Assembly: GCA_006969905.1 (NCBI GenBank)
Contig: CP030887.1
Coordinates: 434,001-498,000 of the forward strand
Source: Balneolaceae bacterium
GTDB taxonomy: Bacteria > Bacteroidota > Rhodothermia > Balneolales > Balneolaceae
DNA: 64,000 bases
Direction: 5' to 3'
Shown here: positions 1 through 8,595 of the stretch, piece by piece
Numbering within the stretch: position 1 is the first letter of the stretch
How the letters are laid out: the number at the start of each line of letters is the position of its first letter
Notes under the pieces: generated by a model
Databases searched by the model: none
Told to the model about the DNA's origin: nothing
What the model saw: only the letters and a program-made list of their open reading frames with translations
Translations under genes and position numbers: made by a program

Positions 1-1
1 T

Positions 2-1726
2 TCTACCCGAATACCTTATGAACTACAAGGGATGGCTGAGGTAAGTGTCGGGGAATTCAATTCCAGGAAAATCCATGCCACCCTGGGAAATACCTACAAA
101 AATTTCGGGTTCCTGGTAGAAACTTACCAGATGACAAATACAGGGTTTAAAGATTTGGATTTCGGAGGGGAAACCGGGTTTGATACCAAAGACTTCATGG
201 GTAAATTCATGTTCCGAACTAATGCAGATGCCAGTATTTACCAGAAGGTGGAATTCAAGCTAGCCTATTATGATGAAATTTCTGACGAGACTTATCTGGG
301 ATTGACTGATGCTGATTTTGATGCCGCACCCTATCGACGATATGCGGCATCCCAGGAAGATGTTATGGATGCAGATCAAACACAATTATCTGTTCGCCAT
401 TTTGCTCAATTTGCTGAAAACCTTGATTTAACAACGACCATTTATCGTAATGAATTCAACCGAAACTGGTATAAACTGGACAAAGTTGACGGAGTTGGTA
501 TCAGCACCCTGCTGGCAGATCCCCAAAACTACCCTGGTGCTTATAATGTTGTTGTGGGTGGCAATAGCCCCGATGATGTGCTTGATGTAAAAGCCAACAA
601 TCGTGAATACTATTCCCGTGGAATCCAGTCAGTTTTAGCCTATAGCTTTGATGTTGGTAAAACCTCATCTGAGATGGAATTGGGCATACGCTATCATGAA
701 GATGGGATGGACCGCTTCCAATGGGTAGACGGGTACCGGATGGAAAACGGGAGCATGATTTTAACCAGTTCGGGTACTCCAGGAACGAACAGCAACCGCA
801 TTGAATCTGCACAGGCATTGGCTTTCTACCTTCAAAATAAAATCACTTTTAATAACTGGACTTTTACTCCCGGCCTTCGATTTGAGAATATCAATTTAGA
901 AAGAGAGGACTATGGAAAAGCTGATCCTGATCGCACAGGCTCTGACTTAACTATTAGAGAAAACGAACTGAATGTTTTTGTTCCCGGATTGGGAGTGAGC
1001 TATCAGATAAATGAAGCATTGCATCTTTTTGGTGGATTGCACAAAGGTTTTGCTCCTCCAGGCCCCGGCTCTGTAAGTGGCACAGATGCTGAAAACAGTA
1101 TTAACTATGAATTAGGAACCAGGTATAGAAACAACAAACTTGGATTAGAAGCTGTCGTTTTCTTTAACGATTATTCAAATCTTTTAGGATCTGATCTTGC
1201 TGCTGGTGGAGGTGCCGGAACAACCGAACAGTTCAATGCCGGTGAAGTAAATGTAATTGGGGCAGAATTCTCTTTTGATTATGAGTTAATGCCTGAAAGT
1301 TCAACTTTGAAACTACCCGTTGCTTTGAATTATACTTTCACAGAAGCAACCTTTCAAAATAGTTTTAGCAGTAATTATGATGCATGGGGTGATGTAGAAG
1401 TTGGGGATATCATACCTTATCTGCCCACGCATCAATTCAATACCAGCCTTGATGCGATTTACAAAAAAGCAGATGCCAGCCTTGCCATATATGGCACTTC
1501 GGAAATGAGAACTATTGCCGGACAAGGTGATATAGCTGAAAATGAAAGTACAGATGCGTACGTTTTAGTTGATCTTTCTTTCGGATACCAGATTAATAAC
1601 AAAGCCCGCGTCTTCACGAATATTCGAAACCTAACGGATCAGACGTACATCGTTTCGAGAAGGCCGGCAGGTGTTCGCCCAGGTTTACCCAGAATGTTGA
1701 TGGGCGGGTTGAAATTAGATTTTTGA
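2..1726 (+). CDS. TonB-dependent outer-membrane receptor, FecA-like (5' end outside window)
   Basis: C-terminal part of a TonB-dependent receptor. The frame is open from base 2, so the ATG at 32 is internal and the signal peptide, TonB box and most of the plug are missing. What remains reads as a 22-strand barrel with alternating aromatic/polar strands, and it ends in the usual run (VFTNIRNLTDQTY, then RRPAGVRPGLPR and a terminal LKLDF with C-terminal Phe). The segment GLHKGFAPPGPGS is typical of FecA-type siderophore or ferric-citrate receptors. Expected role is energised uptake of a ferric chelate across the outer membrane. Substrate is inferred from family resemblance only. The next gene, a TolB-like lipoprotein, lies 78 bp downstream. 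Confidence 0.88.
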   Translation, partial: STRIPYELQGMAEVSVGEFNSRKIHATLGNTYKNFGFLVETYQMTNTGFKDLDFGGETGFDTKDFMGKFMFRTNADASIYQKVEFKLAYYDEISDETYLGLTDADFDAAPYRRYAASQEDVMDADQTQLSVRHFAQFAENLDLTTTIYRNEFNRNWYKLDKVDGVGISTLLADPQNYPGAYNVVVGGNSPDDVLDVKANNREYYSRGIQSVLAYSFDVGKTSSEMELGIRYHEDGMDRFQWVDGYRMENGSMILTSSGTPGTNSNRIESAQALAFYLQNKITFNNWTFTPGLRFENINLEREDYGKADPDRTGSDLTIRENELNVFVPGLGVSYQINEALHLFGGLHKGFAPPGPGSVSGTDAENSINYELGTRYRNNKLGLEAVVFFNDYSNLLGSDLAAGGGAGTTEQFNAGEVNVIGAEFSFDYELMPESSTLKLPVALNYTFTEATFQNSFSSNYDAWGDVEVGDIIPYLPTHQFNTSLDAIYKKADASLAIYGTSEMRTIAGQGDIAENESTDAYVLVDLSFGYQINNKARVFTNIRNLTDQTYIVSRRPAGVRPGLPRMLMGGLKLDF

Positions 1727-1748
1727 TTTGGAATTATTGCTTACCTTT

Positions 1749-1769
1749 GGGTTCGGTTCAGCTGAACCC
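1749..1769. terminator. possible hairpin after the FecA-like gene
   Basis: A perfect 14-bp palindrome GGTTCAGCTGAACC (1755-1768) lies within a larger GGGTTC...GAACCC pairing, 23 bp after the receptor stop. It is followed only by an A/T-rich stretch without a clean T run, so terminator function is uncertain. Confidence 0.35.
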
Positions 1770-1804
1770 TATAAATTCTTAATCAACCCCAAATTTTTCC
1801 ACGA

Positions 1805-2890
1805 ATGAAATTCCTGTTCTATAGCTTACTACTGGTATTATTTGCAAGCTGTACATCCCCTAAAAAAGAAGCCCCTTATAACCCCGAAGCAGACACGTTG
1901 AAATACGAACAGGAAGTTCATCTTCGCAATGTTACCCAGCTCACTTATGGGGGTAATAATGCAGAAGCTTACTGGAGCTATGACAATACCAAGCTGGTTT
2001 TTCAATCAGATTATTCAGGCTGGGGAGTGGAGTGCGATCAAATCTACTATATGGATTTAGAAGACATACCTGCCCCCGGTGAAGAACCTCCGCTAATTAG
2101 TACAGGGTTAGGCAGAACCACCTGCTCTTATTTTTTACCAGATGAAACCATTGTATATGGTTCTACACATTTAGCAGATATCAAATGCCCCGAAGTACCG
2201 GAACGTGGTGCAGGTGGTGCTTATGTTTGGCCTATTTATGAAGGCTATGATATTTTCCGTGCAAATCTGAAAGGTGAGATCATAGACACGCTAACCAATA
2301 CTCCCGGGTATGATGCCGAAGCAACAGTATCTCCCGATGGCAAAAAGATCGTGTTCACTTCTATGAGAACCGGAGACCTGGAACTTTTTATTATGGATGT
2401 CGATGGATCTAATGTTGTTCAGGTAACCGATGAGCTTGGTTATGACGGAGGTGCATTTTTCTCTCCGGATGGGAAGCAGCTACTTTTCAGAGCCTCGCGC
2501 CCGGAAACAGATGAGGAAATTGCAAAGTACAAATCGCTGCTTGCCCAAGGGCTTGTAGAGCCAACTAATATGGAACTGTTCCTGATTAATGTGGACGGAA
2601 CCAATATGCGCCAGATTACAGATTTAGGTAAAGCCAACTGGGCACCCTTCTTCCATCCTTCCGGTGAAAAGATTGTGTTTTCATCTAATCATAAATCTGA
2701 ACGGGGATTCCCATTCAATATCTACATGATTAACCCGGATGGTACGGGATTAGAGCAGGTTACTTTTGACAATACCTTCGACTCATTCCCCATGTTTTCC
2801 TATGATGGCAAAAAGCTTGTTTTCTCCTCAAACAGGAACAATGGCGGCAACCGTGATACGAATGTGTTTATAGCTGACTGGGTACAATAA
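1805..2890 (+). CDS. TolB-like PD40 beta-propeller lipoprotein
   Basis: 361-residue exported lipoprotein. The N-terminus is a short hydrophobic signal ending in a lipobox with Cys16 (LFASC). The body contains repeated PD40/WD40-like blades of the form SPDGKKIVFTS, SPDGKQLLFRA, HPSGEKIVFSS and YDGKKLVFSS, each followed by a line ending in D-G-(T/S)-N or similar, as in the C-terminal propeller of TolB. It lacks the TolB N-terminal domain, and there are no pal/tolQRA neighbours, so it is not the Tol-Pal TolB. Probably a periplasm- or surface-facing binding protein of unknown partner. It sits between a FecA-like receptor and a TlpA protein; an association with them is only suggested by position. 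Confidence 0.82.
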   Translation: MKFLFYSLLLVLFASCTSPKKEAPYNPEADTLKYEQEVHLRNVTQLTYGGNNAEAYWSYDNTKLVFQSDYSGWGVECDQIYYMDLEDIPAPGEEPPLISTGLGRTTCSYFLPDETIVYGSTHLADIKCPEVPERGAGGAYVWPIYEGYDIFRANLKGEIIDTLTNTPGYDAEATVSPDGKKIVFTSMRTGDLELFIMDVDGSNVVQVTDELGYDGGAFFSPDGKQLLFRASRPETDEEIAKYKSLLAQGLVEPTNMELFLINVDGTNMRQITDLGKANWAPFFHPSGEKIVFSSNHKSERGFPFNIYMINPDGTGLEQVTFDNTFDSFPMFSYDGKKLVFSSNRNNGGNRDTNVFIADWVQ

Positions 2891-2906
2891 CAGGTTCAGT
2901 AAATTT

Positions 2907-2941
2907 TACACTTTCGTGATAACTATTTGATAGAAAGTGTA
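2907..2941. repeat. inverted repeat between TolB-like gene and tlpA-like gene
   Basis: Arms TACACTTTC (2907-2915) and GAAAGTGTA (2933-2941) pair perfectly around a 17-nt loop in the 79-bp gap. No T tract follows, so it could be an operator or a weak hairpin rather than a terminator. Confidence 0.4.
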
Positions 2942-2969
2942 GTTATTGGTGTAATTAATATATTGCGCC

Positions 2970-3452
2970 ATGAAAATTTTGCTGCCCGTTTTATTATTTT
3001 TGTTTGTAGGATCAACCAGGATCGATCCTACCATTCCCAATTTCAGGTTAAAAGACCTGAACAACCGAACTGTATCTTATGAAAAAGTAAAGGGAGAAAA
3101 CCTTACGGTTATTGACTTTTGGGCTACCTGGTGTAAACCCTGTATTATATCCATGCCTAAGTTTGCCGAAATGGATGAGGAGTTTAAAGATGAAGATGTG
3201 AAATTCATCGGGATATCTATTGATGGCCCCAGAAATCAGGCGAAAGTAAAGCCGTTCATTAAGTCGCTGGGAATTGAATACACTATTTTGAGAGATATTG
3301 ATACTTCAGTTATGGCCCGCCTGCGGGTATCAGCAGTTCCGACTTTACTCATCGTCAATTCGGATAACGAGGTTCTTTATATGCATGAAGGATATAAAGC
3401 CGGAGAAGAAGTGGAGATCAGAGAGAAGATTCTCGAACTGCTGGAGAAATGA
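2970..3452 (+). CDS. TlpA-like periplasmic thiol-disulfide protein
   Basis: 160-residue thioredoxin-fold protein with a short N-terminal hydrophobic export signal. The active site is WATWCKPC (Cys55 and Cys58), followed by the family's cis-Pro region VSAVPTLLIV. It resembles TlpA/ResA reductases that keep periplasmic thiols reduced, for instance during metal-site or cytochrome maturation. Its TGA overlaps the ATG of the next gene by 4 bp (ATGA), so it is translationally coupled to an outer-membrane protein of unknown function. This is the first of four exported thioredoxin-fold genes in about 7 kb. Confidence 0.88.
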   Translation: MKILLPVLLFLFVGSTRIDPTIPNFRLKDLNNRTVSYEKVKGENLTVIDFWATWCKPCIISMPKFAEMDEEFKDEDVKFIGISIDGPRNQAKVKPFIKSLGIEYTILRDIDTSVMARLRVSAVPTLLIVNSDNEVLYMHEGYKAGEEVEIREKILELLEK

Positions 3453-4966
3453 GAAAATTCTTTTTCCTGGCTCTTACTTTATTTCAGCTTTTCATCTTTT
3501 CAAATAAGGTTTTAGGGCAGGTCTATGGTACAAACACGTTTGAGTTCCAATTAGGCAATCTTCCTTTTGAAGACGACAGGTATCTTACCACATCCTATGA
3601 TCAACTGAACCTCTTCTATGATACTGACAAAATCAGTTTTTTTACAAAAGTGGAACAGTTTCTTACTCCTCACAAAAACCGGAATTATTTTGAGCTTACC
3701 CAAAAACAGTTCCAGTTTCAGGATGATCATTTGAGAATCCGGATAGGAAATTTTTATGAAACCCTGGGATATGGACTCCTGCTTAGGAGCTATGATATTC
3801 CCGGATCGGTATATGAAAACGAGTTTGACAGAACACGCTACACGTTTTTAAGAGATCTTGAGGGAGTTTCAGTAAATGCTAATGGAGATTGGTTTGAATT
3901 AAAAGCCCTTCGTGCAGAACCGCTTAATAATCTTATCCCTCCTACCTTTGAACCCGATTCGGTTCGCAGACCAGATCTTGTTGAAGCTCTACAGGGTAAT
4001 TTTTATGCAACCGATCAGATTACTGTGGGTGGTGCTTTAGTGCGGGTCAATACACCCTTCTCGGGAGATTTCCAGGAGTATGGTTCGGTAATGTCTGATA
4101 TTCAACTCCCATTCAATATCCAGCTTTTTGGTGAGTATGCATTCAGTACCTCTTCCCAGTTTTTATCCTTTACATCACAAAACAGCTATGCACTATACTC
4201 CGGATTGAATTTTTTCAAAGACTCATTTGGTTTAAGTTTTGAATACAAAGATTATAGTAATTTTTTATTGGGTTCAGCTGCTTTTAATGATCCCCCATCC
4301 TTAATCAAAGAACATACATATCCGGTACTAAATCGCAGTACCCATGTTGTGAATACAGCCAGCGAAACCGGGGTACAATTAGAGATATTCTATAATTTTG
4401 AAGCCGGGCATTCTATTGTCGCCAACTATACTTCGGCAACGAATAATGTTTTTCTGCGTCAACAATTTTACGAATACTTTTTAGAGGGAAGCTATAAGGT
4501 TAATGAAACACTAACCCTGAAATCCTTTTTTGATTTCGCTAAAGATGATCCAAAACTGGAAGACAATCGTATTTCTGTAGGTTTTATTGTAGATAAGAGC
4601 TTTACAAAATCCCAAAATGTTATTGTCGATCTTCAGTACCAGACATTTGACCGGCAATTCGAACCTGATAAAACACAAAACTATTTTGCTTCCCTTGCTT
4701 TTGCTTTTAACTCTGACCTAACCATCAGTACTGTTTTTGAAGCTACAACGGATATTCTGCTAACAGACAATCCAAATACATTCCCAGAGATCGAAGAAGA
4801 TATTCGTACCTGGTTAGGTTTTAATTCTTTGTATAAGATTAATTCATCAAACTCGTTAGCTGTTTTTGCAGGTAAACGTCGGGGAGGCCCTGCATGTACT
4901 TCAGGCATTTGCTATGAAATCCTCGACTTTGAAGGCGTTGAGCTTCGACTAAATACCCGCTTTTAA
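3449..4966 (+). CDS. outer-membrane beta-barrel protein, DUF6029-like
   Basis: 505-residue protein with a signal peptide (hydrophobic residues about 4-21, ending near VLGQ). The rest alternates short amphipathic strands rich in Tyr, Phe and Asn with polar turns, and it ends in a strand with C-terminal Phe (RLNTRF), as in outer-membrane barrels. The middle segment around RIGNFYETLGYGLLLRSYD recalls the Bacteroidota DUF6029 family; I recognise this from memory and cannot confirm it. It has no TonB box or plug. It begins inside the stop of the TlpA-like gene and is followed 12 bp later by a redoxin lipoprotein, so these genes are probably one operon. Function unknown. Confidence 0.72.
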   Translation: MRKFFFLALTLFQLFIFSNKVLGQVYGTNTFEFQLGNLPFEDDRYLTTSYDQLNLFYDTDKISFFTKVEQFLTPHKNRNYFELTQKQFQFQDDHLRIRIGNFYETLGYGLLLRSYDIPGSVYENEFDRTRYTFLRDLEGVSVNANGDWFELKALRAEPLNNLIPPTFEPDSVRRPDLVEALQGNFYATDQITVGGALVRVNTPFSGDFQEYGSVMSDIQLPFNIQLFGEYAFSTSSQFLSFTSQNSYALYSGLNFFKDSFGLSFEYKDYSNFLLGSAAFNDPPSLIKEHTYPVLNRSTHVVNTASETGVQLEIFYNFEAGHSIVANYTSATNNVFLRQQFYEYFLEGSYKVNETLTLKSFFDFAKDDPKLEDNRISVGFIVDKSFTKSQNVIVDLQYQTFDRQFEPDKTQNYFASLAFAFNSDLTISTVFEATTDILLTDNPNTFPEIEEDIRTWLGFNSLYKINSSNSLAVFAGKRRGGPACTSGICYEILDFEGVELRLNTRF

Positions 4967-4978
4967 AATTTAATCACT

Positions 4979-5500
4979 ATGAAAAAACTAATCCCTCTGC
5001 TTTTTTTGGTTTTTCTTACAACTGCCTGTTCAGATAATGGCCCAACCAGTGTTGGGGATAAGATTGGAGAACCTGCACCCGATTTTACGTACACTTCACT
5101 GGATGGTGAATCTGTCACATTAAGCCAGCAAAATGGCAAGGTGGTTTACCTGTTCTTTTTTGGTGCTAATTGTCCTCATTGCCGTGCAAATGGCCCGGTT
5201 ACTGAAACCCGGATTTACCAGGAATTTGATGACAACCCAAATTTTGTTGCTTTGGGCCTTGATACCTGGAATACATCCGCCAGTTCCGTCAACAATTTTA
5301 AATCAATTACAGGAATTTCATACCCGCTGCTATTAAATGCACAGCAAAGCCTGATCGATTATTATGGCGATTCCGGGTCGTATGACCGTTCTGTTGTAAT
5401 TGCAGCTGATGGTACCATTGCCTACCAGGGAAATGTTTTCGTGAACCAGGATACGGATATTGTAATTGATGTAATTCAAAAAGAACTCGCAAAGTTATGA
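4979..5500 (+). CDS. redoxin/TlpA-family lipoprotein with CPHC active site
   Basis: 173 residues. Signal peptide with lipobox ending at Cys17 (LTTAC), then an AhpC/TSA-type thioredoxin fold (APDFTYTSLDG) with the active site FFGANCPHCRANGP (Cys65, Cys68). CPHC is the DsbA-type dithiol rather than the thioredoxin CGPC, which suggests an oxidising or isomerising role outside the cytoplasm. It overlaps the next gene by ATGA at 5497-5500 and is about 70-85% similar to it over the fold, so the two are tandem duplicates. This copy is membrane-anchored and lacks the sorting tail of its twin. Confidence 0.87.
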   Translation: MKKLIPLLFLVFLTTACSDNGPTSVGDKIGEPAPDFTYTSLDGESVTLSQQNGKVVYLFFFGANCPHCRANGPVTETRIYQEFDDNPNFVALGLDTWNTSASSVNNFKSITGISYPLLLNAQQSLIDYYGDSGSYDRSVVIAADGTIAYQGNVFVNQDTDIVIDVIQKELAKL

Positions 5501-6309
5501 TCTCAATAAAGAACTCTCTTGTTATTGCTGTTGGCTTAATAATAGCCCTTTCTACCCAGGTTTTTGCACAAAAAAATGTGGGGGACGATGCACCTGATTT
5601 TACGTACACTTCATTAGGCAATGAACAATACACACTTAGTGAATTAGAAGGGAAAGTAGTTTATATTTTCTTTTTTGGTGCTAATTGTTCTCACTGCCGT
5701 GCAAATGGCCCAGTTACTGAATCTGATATCTACCAAAGCTTTAAAGACGATACAAGCTTTGTAGCCCTGGGGCTTGATACCTGGAATACATCCGCCAGTT
5801 CGGTCAACAATTTCAAATCAATTACGGGGATTTCATACCCGCTGTTGTTAAATACACAGCAAAGCCTAGTTGACTACTATGGAAACTCCAGTGCTTATGA
5901 CCGGTCTGTTGTAGTAGCAAAGGATGGGAAAATAGCTTACAAAGGAACCGGTTTTGTCAATACAGATGTCGAACAGGTTAAAAACTCAATTACTGCTGAA
6001 TTAAATGTTACTACAAGTAATGAATCACCCGGTTTGGATTTACCCGGCTCCCACAAATTAGATCAGAATTATCCGAATCCTTTTAACCCTTCTACCACTA
6101 TTCGCTTTTCTTTATCCCAACCAACCAATGTACAGTTGAAAGTATATGATATTTTGGGTGCCGAAATAGCCACACTTGTCAATACGCGCTTGGGGCAGGG
6201 TGAGCAAAATGTAACCTGGGATGCTTCCAATCAAAGTTCAGGAATCTATTTCTACCGGCTTATTACTGATGAGGGTGTTTTTACCAAAAAAATGATGCTA
6301 ATAAAGTAA
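5497..6309 (+). CDS. redoxin with C-terminal type IX secretion (Por) sorting domain
   Basis: 270 residues: Sec signal peptide (cleavage likely after VFAQ), redoxin fold with active site FFGANCSHCRANGP (Cys64, Cys67), then from about residue 185 an extra domain beginning with the signature LDQNYPNPFNPSTTI and ending GIYFYRLITDEG...KKMMLIK, the type A T9SS sorting tail. The protein is therefore predicted to be secreted or surface-attached through T9SS, unlike its lipoprotein twin just upstream. Long stretches of the two genes are nearly identical at DNA level (compare 5240-5370 with 5780-5890), including third positions, indicating recent duplication or gene conversion. Confidence 0.9.
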   Translation: MISIKNSLVIAVGLIIALSTQVFAQKNVGDDAPDFTYTSLGNEQYTLSELEGKVVYIFFFGANCSHCRANGPVTESDIYQSFKDDTSFVALGLDTWNTSASSVNNFKSITGISYPLLLNTQQSLVDYYGNSSAYDRSVVVAKDGKIAYKGTGFVNTDVEQVKNSITAELNVTTSNESPGLDLPGSHKLDQNYPNPFNPSTTIRFSLSQPTNVQLKVYDILGAEIATLVNTRLGQGEQNVTWDASNQSSGIYFYRLITDEGVFTKKMMLIK

Positions 6310-6324
6310 AAAAGTTTCTTGTAT

Positions 6325-6360
6325 TAATTTAAAATTTAGTCTGGACTAAATTTTAAATTA
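6325..6360. promoter_or_regulatory. 17+17 bp perfect palindrome, candidate DtxR/MntR operator
   Basis: Arms TAATTTAAAATTTAGTC (6325-6341) and GACTAAATTTTAAATTA (6344-6360) are exact reverse complements around a TG centre, 42 bp before the ATG of a TonB receptor. The core TTTAGTCTGGACTAAA has the TTTAG/CTAAA symmetry of DtxR/MntR-family boxes, and the convergent neighbour (8588-9247) is a DtxR-family regulator. Assignment of this protein to this site is inference. The same arms could also fold as a terminator after the redoxin gene, although no T run follows. Confidence 0.6.
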
Positions 6361-6363
6361 GCC

Positions 6364-6397
6364 CTACATTAATATTGTTCAAGTACCATTAATGTAG
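6364..6397 (+). promoter_or_regulatory. second inverted repeat overlapping the receptor's ribosome-binding zone
   Basis: CTACATTAAT (6364-6373) and ATTAATGTAG (6388-6397) are perfect 10-bp arms around a 14-nt loop. The right arm ends 5 bp before the ATG at 6403, so if formed in RNA it would cover the ribosome-binding region; in DNA it could be a second regulator's operator. No classical Shine-Dalgarno is visible. Confidence 0.45.
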
Positions 6398-6402
6398 TAA
6401 AC

Positions 6403-8595
6403 ATGAAGCCTATTCTTTTTATTCTTCTTTTTCTGGCTCCGGCCAATGTGCTTTCTCAACAAACGGGGGTAATTAAAGGCAAGGTTTTGTCAGACTCCTA
6501 CAAACTTTTAGCAGATGCCACTATTGGGATAAAGGAAATCGGCCAAGGTACTTTTTCAACTAGTAAAGGTATCTTTGAGCTTTCTAAAATTCCTGCAGGA
6601 ACATATGATCTTCACGTAAGTGCAGTAGGATTTAAATCAAAAACAACAGAAGTACAGGTTACAAAAAAGGACACAACCTTTATTACCATCGTTTTAAGCG
6701 AGGATATATTTCAGCTTGAGCAAATGGTGGTAACGGGAACTATGAGAGAGGTATCCATTAAAGACTCACCCGTAAAAGTAACTTCTATCTCCAAATCCTC
6801 ACTGGACAAAACTGCCAGTAACAACATTATGGAAGCTATTGAGTATATCAATGGTCTTTATAACCAGGTGGATTGCGCAGTGTGTGGAACAAACAATATT
6901 CGCATCAATGGAATGGAAGGCCCCTACACCTCCATCCTTATTGATGGAATGCCGGTGATGGGGGCACTGGCATCTGTATATGGTTTAAATGGCATAAACC
7001 CGGGTATTATTCGAAACCTGGAAGTTATTAAGGGCCCCAATTCTACACTATATGGAAGCCAGGCTATGGGAGGTGTCATCAACATCATAACAACCAGTCC
7101 TTTTGAGGCTCCATCTGTAGACATTGAAACAAGTTCCAGTACCCATGGTGAACATAACTTCAATTTTGCATACAATCCTAAAATTGGGAATTCTCATGCT
7201 CTTTTTAGCGGTAGTGCATATTTACAGGATCAATTCGTTGACGATAACGGCGATGGATTTGCTGATTTAACCCAGGATATTCGTATTTCGTTGTACAATA
7301 AATGGGAGGTTTACAGAAAATCAGGAAAGCCTTTTACCATAGCCGCCAAATATTACTTCGAAGACCGAATGGGAGGGCTTGAAAATTTCTCCAGATCTTT
7401 AAGGGGCAGCGAGCAAATATATGGTGAATCTATTTATACCAACCGGTTTGAGTTATTGAGCACCTACGAACTTCCTTTTGAAACTGAAATTATAAGATGG
7501 GACGCTTCAGTCAGTTATCATGACCAGGATAGTTACTACGGAACGTACCACTATGTAGCCGACCAGCAGACCTATTTCAGTAATTTGATCTGGGACAAAA
7601 AAGTGAGGAGAAAAGGTAATCTTTTAACCGGCTTAAGTATCCGGTATGATCGTTTAACACAACTTTTTGACGGAACCCGGCTAAATGGCGGCTCTTCTGA
7701 TAATCGTTTTGTACCTGCAGTTTTCAGCCAGTATGATCACACTTTTTCCGATTCGTTTCGAGCTTTAGCAGGGGTTCGTTTAGACCATCATACTAATCAC
7801 GGCTTTATCTTTTCGCCCAGGTTAAATCTCAAAGCTTCTCCGGGTTCACACACCACTATGCGCTTTAACATTGGTACCGGTTTTAGAATAGTAAACCTTT
7901 TTACAGAAGAGCATGAATCCATGACCGGGTCAAGAGAGGTAATTGTAGAGGAAGCTTTAAACCCCGAACGCTCAGTAAATCTAACCTTCAACTTAAACCA
8001 GATAGTTGATGTAGGCCCATCCGTTATGAATTGGGATATAGATCTTTATTACACCCGTTTCTCTAACCAGATAATTCCTGATTATGATACACCCAATCAA
8101 ATATTATATCGCAATTTGGATGGATTTGCTGTTTCCAGAGGATTGGCTATAAGTATGGCACATAATTTCATTGCACCCCTTACTTATACCGTGGGCGTTA
8201 CTTTTCAAAATGTATTCTCAGTTGAAAATGATATCAAAGAACGCCTGCCATTTGCACCCGACTTTAATGCTGTATTCTCTTTAACCTACCGTTTTTTGAA
8301 TGAAAGCCTTGTCGCTGATTACACCAGCCGTTTAATTGGAAAAATGAAACTTCCGGAATACCCTAACAGAGATGATATCTCTTCGGTGTTTTCTGAGCAT
8401 AATCTAAAGCTTACAAAGAAGCTTAATTCGCAACTTGAGATTTATGTTGCCGGAAAAAACTTGTTCAATTATATCCAAAGGGATGCTATAATAGCCCCTG
8501 ACAGGCCTTTTAGTGACGACTTTGCCACAGATTATGTTTTCGGGCCGCTCCAGGGCAGAAGGTTGATGGGAGGAATTAAGTATTCGATCAACTAG
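6403..8595 (+). CDS. TonB-dependent receptor with CxxC plug motif, probable metal uptake
   Basis: 730 residues. Signal peptide (ending near VLSQQ), CarboxypepD-regulatory-like domain (about 22-100), TonB box/plug start (LEQMVVTGTMRE), plug domain with a CAVCGTNNIRINGMEG segment (Cys158, Cys161) and the usual IEVIKGP-like and GGVINIIT motifs, then a barrel ending YSIN. A CxxC just before the conserved RING/EG turn is unusual for plugs in general; I associate it with a subset of FCB-group metal receptors. The palindrome upstream and the DtxR-family gene whose end overlaps this one by 8 bp (convergent) support iron or manganese regulation. Substrate not identifiable from sequence. Confidence 0.9.
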   Translation: MKPILFILLFLAPANVLSQQTGVIKGKVLSDSYKLLADATIGIKEIGQGTFSTSKGIFELSKIPAGTYDLHVSAVGFKSKTTEVQVTKKDTTFITIVLSEDIFQLEQMVVTGTMREVSIKDSPVKVTSISKSSLDKTASNNIMEAIEYINGLYNQVDCAVCGTNNIRINGMEGPYTSILIDGMPVMGALASVYGLNGINPGIIRNLEVIKGPNSTLYGSQAMGGVINIITTSPFEAPSVDIETSSSTHGEHNFNFAYNPKIGNSHALFSGSAYLQDQFVDDNGDGFADLTQDIRISLYNKWEVYRKSGKPFTIAAKYYFEDRMGGLENFSRSLRGSEQIYGESIYTNRFELLSTYELPFETEIIRWDASVSYHDQDSYYGTYHYVADQQTYFSNLIWDKKVRRKGNLLTGLSIRYDRLTQLFDGTRLNGGSSDNRFVPAVFSQYDHTFSDSFRALAGVRLDHHTNHGFIFSPRLNLKASPGSHTTMRFNIGTGFRIVNLFTEEHESMTGSREVIVEEALNPERSVNLTFNLNQIVDVGPSVMNWDIDLYYTRFSNQIIPDYDTPNQILYRNLDGFAVSRGLAISMAHNFIAPLTYTVGVTFQNVFSVENDIKERLPFAPDFNAVFSLTYRFLNESLVADYTSRLIGKMKLPEYPNRDDISSVFSEHNLKLTKKLNSQLEIYVAGKNLFNYIQRDAIIAPDRPFSDDFATDYVFGPLQGRRLMGGIKYSIN

